A DNA stretch of 64,000 nt, taken from positions 1-64,000 of the forward strand of contig NZ_BAGM01000095.1 in the NCBI RefSeq assembly GCF_000308855.1, in the 5' to 3' direction. Positions 36,135 to 44,358 of this stretch are shown here, in pieces. The position numbers were made by a program, and so were the translations under genes. The stretch's first letter is position 1, and each line of letters opens with the position of its first letter. The notes under the pieces were generated by a model. It made no database searches. It saw only the letters and a program-made list of their open reading frames with translations, and had not been told where the DNA came from. The DNA is from Nocardia veterana NBRC 100344. GTDB taxonomy: Bacteria > Actinomycetota > Actinomycetes > Mycobacteriales > Mycobacteriaceae.

Positions 36135-36455
36135 CTACCGGGCCAGTGCCGGCTCGCGGCGCCGAGGCCGGAGCTCGTGTGCGTCGAGTACGGCACGCAG
36201 CACGGGTTGTTCGGCGGCCAGTTCCAGATAGGCCTCGGCCGGCGATTGTCCCTGCACCTGGGCTTGGTCCAGTTTCGCGTGCAGGTGGTTGTCCCACCGA
36301 TACCGCAGGGCGGCAAGGACTCCGGCCGGGCCGCCGAAGAGCCGGTCGCATTCGGGCAGGTCGTAGAACAGTCCCGGGGTGGCCGGATCGACGGCCGCGC
36401 GAGCGAGGACCTCGTGCAGGATTTCGGTACGAGCGTGCTGGTCTTGCCAAGTCAT
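36135..36455 (-). CDS. Conserved-looking small protein, function unknown
   Basis: A 106-residue mostly helical, soluble protein (MTWQDQHARTEILHEVLARAAVDPATPGLFYDLPECDRLFGGPAGVLAALRYRWDNHLHAKLDQ...). It has no signal peptide or known motif. ATG at 36455 is chosen because GAGGAG lies 9 nt before it; ATG at 36464 abuts that site. It precedes the ABC exporter genes by 77 bp in the same direction and may share their transcript. Confidence 0.65.
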   Translation of the reverse strand: MTWQDQHARTEILHEVLARAAVDPATPGLFYDLPECDRLFGGPAGVLAALRYRWDNHLHAKLDQAQVQGQSPAEAYLELAAEQPVLRAVLDAHELRPRRREPALAR

Positions 36456-36638
36456 CGCACCCATCTCCTCGGGCCGGGTGCCCGAACCTTCCGCCGGACA
36501 CTGTGCGACTCACGCTACGGCGGCCGACCCGCGGATACGTCGTGCCGCAGACGAGACTTCGGGTCCTACCGCGGTAGGAGCGCGGGCCCTTTCCCGGAAC
36601 GATGCAGCGACCACCCGTCGGCGACTAGCCTGACTGTT

Positions 36639-37991
36639 ATGGATCTGACCAGCGCCGACGACCGTGCGGAGGTAGCGCCGCACGCGCCGCGGCGCCCGGG
36701 CCGGACCCGCTTGGCGCTGGGGCGGGTCGTGCGCCGCGTCGTCGACCTCGTGCAGGATCCGGCCGGTACCCTGCGCCGGCGGGTCGAGGAGATGTCCTAC
36801 GGCTATCCCGTCTCGGTGGTGGTCACCGCGGATGTCGCGGTGGTGGTGTCGGCGGTGGCGGCCGCGGCGCTGCGTAGCCAGTACTTCTCGACCGGCGTGC
36901 CCTTCCTCGCGGTGGCGCTGTTGTTCGCCTGCTATCCGCTGCTGTTCTTCTTCGACCTGACCCCCAAGCCGGTGGTCTTCGGCCTGTCCGCGCTTACCGC
37001 CCAGGCGCTGTTCCTGTTGCAGCCGGTCTCACCCGACTGTTCGCCGTTGGTGTTGACCGTGATGGTGGGCATGATCGGCGCGATCGCGCCGAAACGGGTC
37101 AGCCTGTTCTGGATGCTCGCGGCCGTGGCCGAGATGCTGATCTTCTACGCCCTGGGCTACGGCGAACTCGTGCAGGTCTACGTGGTCGCGATCGTGCTGG
37201 GCTGGATGGTCGGGCTGATGCTGCAGTTCCAGCGGCAGTCACTCGATCAGGAGCGCGAGAACCAGGCCATCAGGTCGGCCCAGGCGGCCGACGACGAACG
37301 CCGCCGGATCGCCCGCGAAGTGCACGACGTGATCGCCCATTCGCTCAGTGTGACGTTGCTGCACCTGACCGCGGCCCGGCACGCGCTGGAAACCGATCGC
37401 GATGTGGACGAGGCGATCGACGCGCTGGGCGATGCCGAACGACTCGGCCGGCAGGCGATGGCCGATATCCGGCAGACCGTCGGCCTGCTCGATCAACGGC
37501 CCTCGGCGCTGACACCGGAACCGGGTCTGGAGGACATCGCCGATCTGGTCGCCGACTTCGTGGGCGCGGGCCTGCCGGTGCGCTACCGCCTGACCGGTGA
37601 CACCGCCGCGGTCTCGGCATCGACGGGTCTGGCGCTGTATCGGATCAGCCAGGAATCGCTGTCCAATATCGCCAAGCACGCGCCGGGCGCCGACGCGACC
37701 CTGGACATCGAGGTCACACCCATGGAAGTGACGGTGCGCGTGCGCAATACGCTGCCGCAGGGCCCGGCGCCCCGCACCGGCCGCGGGATGGGGATCAGCG
37801 GTATGCGCCAGCGCACGGCCACGTTGAACGGCACCCTGACCGCCGGGCGGTCGGGCGACTGCTGGCAGGTCCGCGCCCGCATTCCGCTCGCGCCCGACGA
37901 GGTGTGCCCGGTGACCGGGCTCGACGATCCACTGGGGATGGTGCGCGACGCGATCACCGCACTCACGCGCAAACGACAGGAGGACAGGTGA
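36639..37991 (+). CDS. NarL-type sensor histidine kinase
   Basis: A 450-residue membrane kinase. Five or six membrane helices span about residues 58-195 with almost no extracytoplasmic loop, so it senses within the membrane. A HisKA_3 segment follows with the phospho-His in DDERRRIAREVHDVIAHSLSV, then a HATPase_c domain (N-box LYRISQESLSNIAKHA, G-box GRGMGISGMRQR). TAGCCT at 36626-36631 lies 7 nt before the ATG and there is no Shine-Dalgarno, so the mRNA is probably leaderless. Its stop overlaps the response-regulator start by 4 nt (GTGA). Downstream genes include a Ser/Thr kinase, but the signal is unknown. Confidence 0.92.
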   Translation: MDLTSADDRAEVAPHAPRRPGRTRLALGRVVRRVVDLVQDPAGTLRRRVEEMSYGYPVSVVVTADVAVVVSAVAAAALRSQYFSTGVPFLAVALLFACYPLLFFFDLTPKPVVFGLSALTAQALFLLQPVSPDCSPLVLTVMVGMIGAIAPKRVSLFWMLAAVAEMLIFYALGYGELVQVYVVAIVLGWMVGLMLQFQRQSLDQERENQAIRSAQAADDERRRIAREVHDVIAHSLSVTLLHLTAARHALETDRDVDEAIDALGDAERLGRQAMADIRQTVGLLDQRPSALTPEPGLEDIADLVADFVGAGLPVRYRLTGDTAAVSASTGLALYRISQESLSNIAKHAPGADATLDIEVTPMEVTVRVRNTLPQGPAPRTGRGMGISGMRQRTATLNGTLTAGRSGDCWQVRARIPLAPDEVCPVTGLDDPLGMVRDAITALTRKRQEDR

Positions 37992-38692
37992 ATCCGGGTC
38001 AGTCCCCGCTCGCGGACAGCGAGACCGCTACCACCACGGTGCTCGTCGTCGACGATCAGGAACTCGTCCGTGGCGGACTGCGCCGGATCCTGCGCCGTCG
38101 CGACGGCTTCGCGGTGGTCGAGTGCAGCGACGGTGACGAGGTACCGGCTGCGCTGGCCGAGCATCGTCCCGACGTGGTGCTGATGGATCTGCGGATGAAG
38201 CGGGTCGGCGGGATCGATGCCACCCGCCGGCTGCGCGCCCGCGCCGACGCCCCGCCGGTGCTCGTCCTCACCACGTTCGACGACGACACTCTGCTCTCGG
38301 GGGCGTTGCGGGCGGGTGCGGCGGGCTTCATCCTGAAGGACTCCCCCGCCGAGGATCTGATCCGAGCCGTACGCACCGTGGCCGAGGGCGGGTCGTGGCT
38401 GGATCCGTCGGTCACCGGCCGCGTGCTCTCGGCCTATCGCACGGCACGCCCGGCGCCGGCCGACTCGCACGCACGGATGCGGGAGTTGACCGCCCGCGAA
38501 CTCGAGGTGCTCAAACTCATCGGCCGCGGCCGGGTCAATTCCGAGATCGCGGCCGAACTCGGTATCTCCGAAGTAACGGTAAAGAGCCACGTCGGACATA
38601 TTTTCGGCAAGCTCGGGTTACGGGACCGAGCAGCGGCGATCGTGTTCGCGTTTGACCACGGCGTGGTCGCACCCGGAGAATCGGCGTTCTGA
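37988..38692 (+). CDS. NarL/LuxR-type response regulator
   Basis: A 234-residue regulator. The receiver domain has the DD pair (VLVVDDQELV), the phospho-Asp in VVLMDLRM, the conserved Thr in VLTTFDDD and the Lys in FILKDSPAEDL. The LuxR helix-turn-helix is at the C-terminus (LTARELEVLKLIGRGRVNSEIAAELGISEVTVKSHVGHIFGKLGLRDRAAAIVFA). GTG start with GGAGG 5 nt upstream; it overlaps the partner kinase by 4 nt. It should bind promoter DNA as a phosphorylated dimer; targets unknown. Confidence 0.94.
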   Translation: MNPGQSPLADSETATTTVLVVDDQELVRGGLRRILRRRDGFAVVECSDGDEVPAALAEHRPDVVLMDLRMKRVGGIDATRRLRARADAPPVLVLTTFDDDTLLSGALRAGAAGFILKDSPAEDLIRAVRTVAEGGSWLDPSVTGRVLSAYRTARPAPADSHARMRELTARELEVLKLIGRGRVNSEIAAELGISEVTVKSHVGHIFGKLGLRDRAAAIVFAFDHGVVAPGESAF

Positions 38693-38758
38693 GGGGCAGG
38701 CAACCCGGTGCGGCGCCGGGCAGGTTGGCCACCTTGCCCAGGAGTTGGAGGTTCACCG

Positions 38759-41059
38759 GTGGAAGTGCCGAGGTCACGGGTCGGCACCAGATTCGGCCCG
38801 TACGAGGTGCGCTCGCTGCTCGGTCGGGGCGGCATGGGCGAGGTGTACGAGGCGTTCGACACCGGTCGAGATCGCGTCGTGGCGTTGAAGGTGCTGCCCG
38901 AGCAGCTCACCCAGGACCCCGTCTATCAGGAACGTTTCCGCCGCGAGTCCCAGGCCGCGGCCCGGCTCGCCGAACCGCACGTCATACCCATCCACGACTG
39001 GGGTGAGGTCGACGGCGTTCTCTACCTCGACATGCGGCTGGTTCGGGGGGAGAACCTGCGCACGTTGCTGCGTCGCCAGGGAAAGCTGGACCCTGAACGC
39101 GCGCTGGCGATCGTCGAGCAGGTCGCGTCGGCGCTGGACGCCGCCCATGCCGCGGGCCTGGTGCACCGTGATGTGAAGCCGGGCAATATCCTCGTCACCC
39201 CGGCCGACGTCGCGTATCTCACCGATTTCGGGATCGCCCGCGACGAGGGCGACAGCGCGCACACCACGGGCAGTCATGCCGCCGGCTCCTACACCTATAT
39301 GGCCCCCGAACGTTTCGACTCCGGCCCGGTCAGCGCGCGCGCCGACATCTATTCGCTGGCCTGTGTCTTCTACGAATGCCTCATCGGGTCGACACCGTTC
39401 CCGGCGCAGAGCGTCAGCGTTCTGATCCGTTCGCATCTGTCGGAGCCGCCACCGCTGCCGAGCCGGGAACGCGCCGGCGTGCCCGAGGCGGTCGACTCGG
39501 TCCTCGCGCGCGCGATGGCGAAGGCCCCCGCGGATCGGTTTCCCACCGCCGGACAGTTCGCGGCCGCGGCCCGGGCCGCGCTGGGTCTCGGCGGCGAACT
39601 GCCGATCGAACCGGATGCCCCTGCGCCCGCCGCGAATTCGCCGACCACGTCGATGTTCGGTCAGGAGCTGCTCGCCCGCGACTACCGCCGGCCGACGGAG
39701 CCGACGACTTTCCAGCCGTTCGGTCCGGACGGACCGACCATTCCGGCGAACTTCCAGCCCCGCGGACCACTCGCCCCGCCGCCGCCCGCGGCCGGCCCGG
39801 TCGCGGCCGTGCTGTCGGGTGCCGCGGCGGGGACTGGTCCGGCAGTGAAACCGGAAGGTCCAGCGGCCGATTCGCCCGCCTACGAGACCACCGGGTCGCT
39901 GCGGATCATCCCGCCGGCGGACCGGGACGAGCGCGATACGTCCGGCGATCTGCCGGTGATCCGTCCGGCCGACCCCACGCTGGTCCAGCCGAGCGAATTC
40001 CAGTTCACGCTGCCCGCGGACGCCGTGGCGGCGCCGGAGCTTCCGAAGCTGCCGACGCGCCGGCCGCAACCGCCGACCGAACCGGCCGACGTCGATGCCT
40101 ACGACGACCGGGCCGGGCAGGACTCGGAATTCGCGGAATCCGGCCCGCGCACGCAGTTGCTCGACCCCGCGCAGTTCGCCGCCACCCCCCGAGCCGAAGC
40201 CGGGACCGGCTCCGGGGAAAAGACCGAGTTGCTCGACATCTCGCGGTTCGGGGACGGCGGTGCGACCGCCGACGGCACCGCCACGCAGTTCCTGAACATC
40301 GCGCGAGTCGACGACGGGTCGAACCGATCCCGCTACGACGACGAGCCGTACGACGACGATGCTCGCTACGACGAGGTTCATTACGACGACGAGGCGCCCT
40401 ACGACGAGGACGACTACGCCGACGCCGCCTACTCCGACGCCGCATACTCCGACGCCGCGGACGACGATCCGGACGAGGCGGATGCCGAGGACGAATTCGC
40501 CTTCGCCGCAGCCGATTCCGCCGACGCGCCGCCCGCGAAGCGGTCGCGCTCGGTAGCCGTTCCGGTGGTACTCGGGGTACTGGGCCTGGCGGTGCTGGCC
40601 GGCATCGGCGTGGTCGGCTGGCAGGTCTTCGGATCGTCGGGTAACGACCGATCGAACACCGTCGCCGAATCCGCCGCACCGGCCGCCCCGGCACAGCAGC
40701 GGGCGACCAGCAGCGCCGCACCGACCACGACCGCGGCGCCGACGACCACCAGCAGCGCTCCCGTCGCGCTCCCGGTCGGCGCCACCCCGTGCGGGCAGAG
40801 TTCGGCCGCCGGGACCTCCTTCGGCAAGGCCGCCACCGGATCCTCGGTCACCTCCTGCGGTTTCGCCGAGGCGGTCCGTAAGGCCTACGCGCAGGCCGCG
40901 CAGTCGCACGGGGCCACCAGTGCCGCCAGCGCCGAGGCCAGTACCTCGATCATCGCCGTCTCCCCGGTGACCGGCAGGTCGTATCCGATGACCTGCACCA
41001 GTTCGGGCAAGGTCGTCACCTGCACGGGTGGCGACAACGCGGTGGTCTATGTCTACTGA
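38759..41059 (+). CDS. Transmembrane Ser/Thr protein kinase with long linker
   Basis: A 766-residue Hanks-type kinase. Residues ~12-275 are the kinase domain: GRGGMGEVYEAFD, catalytic Lys44, HRDVKPGN with Asp138, DFG, and APE in YMAPERFDSGP. A Pro/Ala-rich linker with three TxLLDxxxF-like units follows, then a very acidic Asp/Tyr stretch (about 525-580). One membrane helix (~597-623) and a small Ser/Thr-rich outer domain with four cysteines complete the protein. There are no PASTA repeats, so it is not PknB. GTG at 38759 has GGAGG 7 nt upstream. A β-lactamase-like lipoprotein gene overlaps its stop by 11 nt, implying an operon and a cell-wall-linked role. Confidence 0.92.
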   Translation: MEVPRSRVGTRFGPYEVRSLLGRGGMGEVYEAFDTGRDRVVALKVLPEQLTQDPVYQERFRRESQAAARLAEPHVIPIHDWGEVDGVLYLDMRLVRGENLRTLLRRQGKLDPERALAIVEQVASALDAAHAAGLVHRDVKPGNILVTPADVAYLTDFGIARDEGDSAHTTGSHAAGSYTYMAPERFDSGPVSARADIYSLACVFYECLIGSTPFPAQSVSVLIRSHLSEPPPLPSRERAGVPEAVDSVLARAMAKAPADRFPTAGQFAAAARAALGLGGELPIEPDAPAPAANSPTTSMFGQELLARDYRRPTEPTTFQPFGPDGPTIPANFQPRGPLAPPPPAAGPVAAVLSGAAAGTGPAVKPEGPAADSPAYETTGSLRIIPPADRDERDTSGDLPVIRPADPTLVQPSEFQFTLPADAVAAPELPKLPTRRPQPPTEPADVDAYDDRAGQDSEFAESGPRTQLLDPAQFAATPRAEAGTGSGEKTELLDISRFGDGGATADGTATQFLNIARVDDGSNRSRYDDEPYDDDARYDEVHYDDEAPYDEDDYADAAYSDAAYSDAADDDPDEADAEDEFAFAAADSADAPPAKRSRSVAVPVVLGVLGLAVLAGIGVVGWQVFGSSGNDRSNTVAESAAPAAPAQQRATSSAAPTTTAAPTTTSSAPVALPVGATPCGQSSAAGTSFGKAATGSSVTSCGFAEAVRKAYAQAAQSHGATSAASAEASTSIIAVSPVTGRSYPMTCTSSGKVVTCTGGDNAVVYVY

Positions 41060-41969
41060 CCCGACGCCCACCGGGCGCCTGGGTCGGCGGCGGTTGTTCT
41101 TGGCAGGTATGACAGTTCTGGTTTCGGCGTGCGCGGCGCACGGTGCGGCGATCACCGCCGACCCGCCGATCTCCGGCCCGGCGACGGAGATGGTGCGGCC
41201 GGCGCCGGAGGCCGATGCGACCCGGACGCTGCCCGGCAGTCTGGCGGCCGATTTCGCGGCACTCCAGGCCCAGTTGCCCGGCCGGATGGGACTCGCCCTG
41301 ATGGCCGTGGGCAGCGATCATGTGATCACGCTGGGTGACTGGACGACCGGCGTGGCGTGGTCCACCATCAAGGTCCCGCTGGCGCTGGCCGCGCTCCGGC
41401 GAGACCCGGTCGGTCTGGCCGATCTCGCGGAGTCGGCCATCACGACCTCGGACAACGATGCGGCACAGGCGCTCTGGATCGCGCTCGGTGGTGGTGAACC
41501 CGCGGCGGAGGCGGTGGAAGCCGTGCTGCGCGAGGCCGGCGACACCCACACCGATGTCGCCGACCGGCACAATCCCGACGCCCGGCAATCGATCGACGAC
41601 CCCATGGTCTTCGGCGCGACCCAGTGGAGTCTGGTCGATCAGCTGCGCTTCGCGGCACGCTTGCCGTGTCTGCGCAACGCCTCCCGCGTGGTCGACCTGA
41701 TGCAGCAGATCACCGACAGCCAGAGCTGGGGGCTGGGATCGTTCGTCGGCGCCGAGTACAAGGGCGGCTGGGGGCCGGACGACGACACCGGCGCCTATCT
41801 GGTCCGGCAGTTCGGCCTGATCCCCACCTGGTCCGGACAACTGGCGGTCGCCCTTGCGGCGCAGCCGGATTCGGGGAGTTACGACGACGCCGTCACGATG
41901 CTGGACCGAATGTCGGAGCTGCTGGCCGCCCACGTGCACGAACTGCGCGGCGGCGAGTGCACGCGATAA
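41049..41969 (+). CDS. Class A beta-lactamase-fold lipoprotein (first copy)
   Basis: A 306-residue exported protein with a lipobox-like VSAC (Cys28). The serine β-lactamase/transpeptidase triad of motifs is present: S105-T-I-K108, S134-D-N136 and K238-G-G. The wall-facing enzymes of this fold normally have K-T/S-G. The omega-loop Glu of true class A β-lactamases is not evident, so it may be a binding protein or an esterase/transpeptidase-like enzyme rather than an antibiotic hydrolase. The ATG lies within the end of the kinase gene (ATGTCTACTGA), so translation is coupled. The next gene is a close paralogue. Confidence 0.85.
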   Translation: MSTDPTPTGRLGRRRLFLAGMTVLVSACAAHGAAITADPPISGPATEMVRPAPEADATRTLPGSLAADFAALQAQLPGRMGLALMAVGSDHVITLGDWTTGVAWSTIKVPLALAALRRDPVGLADLAESAITTSDNDAAQALWIALGGGEPAAEAVEAVLREAGDTHTDVADRHNPDARQSIDDPMVFGATQWSLVDQLRFAARLPCLRNASRVVDLMQQITDSQSWGLGSFVGAEYKGGWGPDDDTGAYLVRQFGLIPTWSGQLAVALAAQPDSGSYDDAVTMLDRMSELLAAHVHELRGGECTR

Positions 41970-42095
41970 CAGCGCCGTCGTCTCATCTGTGCCGTTCGCA
42001 CCCAGCGCATTTGACCCACGCCGCGCTACCGCACACAATTCCTCGTCTGACGGGTGGTGCCGTGGCCGGCCGTCCGGGATCGTGGAGGTGAACGG

Positions 42096-43025
42096 GTGCA
42101 CGCACGGGACAGGCAGCGCTGGCACGATTCAGCGGCGGCGCGGAAGGCGCGGCGAGCCAAGGCTTTTCGTTGCGTCGCCGCCTTACTCGGCGCCGGTCTG
42201 CTCCTGAGCCCGGCCGCGTGCTCGGACGCCTCGGAGACGACCCCGACGACCACGACCGAGCGCCTGCCCACGGCCGCCGCACCGGCCACGGTCTTCGCAC
42301 TGCCGGGTTCGCTGGCCGCCGATTTCAACGCGCTGCGACCGCGTTTGGACGGCCACGCGGGTATGGCCATCATGGCCGTCGGCGGACAGCGGCCGGCTCT
42401 GATGGGCGACTGGCGGACCGGTCCCGCCTGGTCGACGATGAAAGTGCCACTGACGCTGGCGGTTCTGCGCACCAACGGTAATACCAGCACCTACCAGATG
42501 TCGGCGACGATCACCGAATCCGATAATTCGGCCGCCGACGGGCTGTGGCAGTCGCTGGGCACCCCCGACGCCGCGGCGCGGGCGGTGCAGGCGGTATTGC
42601 GCGAGGGCGGTGACACCACGACGGCGGTGCCCGCGACCCGCAACCGGGCGGAGTACTCGGCATTCGGGCAGGCCGACTGGTCCCTGGAGGATCAGGTGCG
42701 CTGGGCCTCGCGGCTGCCGTGCCTGCCCGACGCCGATAAGGTGACGAATTTGATGGGCAAGGTCGTCTGGGGCCAGCAATGGGGCCTCGGCCATCTGGAC
42801 AACACTCGTTTCAAAGGCGGCTGGGGGCCGGATCCGGCCGGAAGCTACCTGGTCCGCCAGTTCGGCCTGCTCAGCACGCCCGAGGGCGATGTCGCGATCG
42901 CCCTTGCGGCACAGGCGACTTCGGGAACCTTCGAGGACGGGACCCGGATTCTCAACGATATGGCGGGACTGCTGACCAAACATCTCGGTGACCTTCCGGC
43001 CGGCCACTGCACCGCGGCACCGTGA
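42096..43025 (+). CDS. Class A beta-lactamase-fold lipoprotein (second copy)
   Basis: A 309-residue paralogue of the preceding gene. They share LPGSLAADF, the S-T-(I/M)-K-V-P-L segment (S113, K116 here), SDN, AVLREGGDT, QWGLG and the YKGGWGPD/FKGGWGPD end with LVRQFGL. A hydrophobic signal ends in LLSPAACSD, a lipobox-like but imperfect site, followed by a Thr-rich linker. The catalytic Ser, Lys and SDN residues are kept, with KGG replacing KTG as in copy one. GTG at 42096 has GGAGG 7 nt upstream. It is 126 bp after its paralogue with no terminator between. It arose by tandem duplication and has since diverged, suggesting separate substrates. Confidence 0.85.
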   Translation: MHARDRQRWHDSAAARKARRAKAFRCVAALLGAGLLLSPAACSDASETTPTTTTERLPTAAAPATVFALPGSLAADFNALRPRLDGHAGMAIMAVGGQRPALMGDWRTGPAWSTMKVPLTLAVLRTNGNTSTYQMSATITESDNSAADGLWQSLGTPDAAARAVQAVLREGGDTTTAVPATRNRAEYSAFGQADWSLEDQVRWASRLPCLPDADKVTNLMGKVVWGQQWGLGHLDNTRFKGGWGPDPAGSYLVRQFGLLSTPEGDVAIALAAQATSGTFEDGTRILNDMAGLLTKHLGDLPAGHCTAAP

Positions 43026-43112
43026 CCGCTGTGTGTGGTAGCCGGTTGCTGTAACCGCCGGTAGAAGGGGGCGGGGCTGCGGGCCGCGGCCGCGCGCGGC
43101 AAGATAGGCGGC

Positions 43113-44144
43113 ATGCGCATCGGAGTCTTGACCGGAGGCGGGGACTGCCCAGGCTTGAACGCGGTCATCCGAGCTGTCGTTCGCACCGCGAACGGCCGCT
43201 ACGGTGACGCGATCGTCGGCTTCCAGGACGGTTGGCGCGGCTTACTGGAGGATCGCAAGATCCACATCCACAACGACGATCGGACCGACCGCATCCTCAC
43301 CAAGGGCGGCACGATCCTCGGCACCGCGCGCACCAACCCCGATGTCCTGCGGGAGGGACTGGGCCGGATCAAACGCACGCTCGACGACAACGGCATCGAT
43401 GCCCTGATCCCGATCGGCGGTGAGGGCACGCTGACCGCCGCGCACTGGCTGTCCGACGAGGGGGTCCCCGTCGTCGGCGTGCCGAAGACCATCGACAACG
43501 ACATCGATTGCACCGACACGACTTTCGGGCACGACACCGCCGTCTCGATCGCCACGGACGCGATCGACCGGCTGCACACCACCGCGGAATCGCATCAGCG
43601 CGTCATGCTGGTAGAGGTGATGGGCCGGCACGCGGGGTGGATCGCGATGAACTCCGGTATCGCCTCCGGTGCCCACCTCACCCTGGTCCCCGAGGTGCCG
43701 TTCGACGTCGACGAGGTGTGCACCATGATCAAGCGCCGCTTCCAGCGCGGCGATTCCCATTTCATCTGCGTGGTCGCCGAGGGCGCGAAACCGGCGGAGG
43801 GCTCGTTCCACCTGCGGGAGGGCGGCGTGGACGAATACGGGCACGAACGGTTCACCGGCGTGGCGCATCAGCTCGGCGTCGAGATCGAGCGCCGCATCGG
43901 CAAGGAGGTCCGCACCACGGTGCTCGGGCATGTGCAACGCGGGGGTAAGCCGACTCCCTACGACCGGGTGCTGGCCACCCGTTTCGGGCTGCATGCCGCC
44001 GAGGCCGTCCACGACGGACAGTTCGGGCAGATGGTGGCCTTGCACGGCACCGAGATCGGGCTGGTGTCGCTCGCCGAGGCCACCAAACAGCTCAAGCTGG
44101 TGCCGCACGCCCGGCACGCGGAGGCCGCAGCCTTCTTCGGGTGA
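43113..44144 (+). CDS. pfkA: 6-phosphofructokinase
   Basis: A 343-residue PfkA of the actinobacterial type. [18 protein letters not shown] is the first phosphate loop, [11 protein letters not shown] the donor-binding loop, [20 protein letters not shown] carries the catalytic Asp, and [24 protein letters not shown] and the C-terminal fructose-phosphate residues are intact. The loop has Gly where ATP enzymes do (GGEG), but the next motif has Lys (PKTIDND), common in pyrophosphate-related enzymes. This mixture is typical of group III PFKs, and ATP is the more likely donor. ATG start without a clear ribosome site. In M. tuberculosis pfkA also lies between gatB and gatA. Confidence 0.94.
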   Translation: MRIGVLTGGGDCPGLNAVIRAVVRTANGRYGDAIVGFQDGWRGLLEDRKIHIHNDDRTDRILTKGGTILGTARTNPDVLREGLGRIKRTLDDNGIDALIPIGGEGTLTAAHWLSDEGVPVVGVPKTIDNDIDCTDTTFGHDTAVSIATDAIDRLHTTAESHQRVMLVEVMGRHAGWIAMNSGIASGAHLTLVPEVPFDVDEVCTMIKRRFQRGDSHFICVVAEGAKPAEGSFHLREGGVDEYGHERFTGVAHQLGVEIERRIGKEVRTTVLGHVQRGGKPTPYDRVLATRFGLHAAEAVHDGQFGQMVALHGTEIGLVSLAEATKQLKLVPHARHAEAAAFFG

Positions 44145-44358
44145 GCCGTGCTCAGCCGGCCCGCCATTGCCCGCGGCGCGTTCGAATCCGGCAGCCGGGG
44201 TCGCGAGCAGGCTCTCCCGGCGGCGGGGAGCATCCTCGATGGCCGGTGGAGAGAAGTAGTCGGCGGCGGTAATCAGGCCCAGCCCCGCCTGGGCCAGGAT
44301 CACCGGCCGCCATATTTCATTCGCGCACCGAAGACGGGTTCACCCTGGCAGCTGAGCC

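Noticed and set aside
41049..43025. Two beta-lactamase resistance genes
   Set aside because: Serine-fold motifs are present but KTG is replaced by KGG and the deacylating Glu of class A enzymes is not evident, so a resistance claim is not supported.
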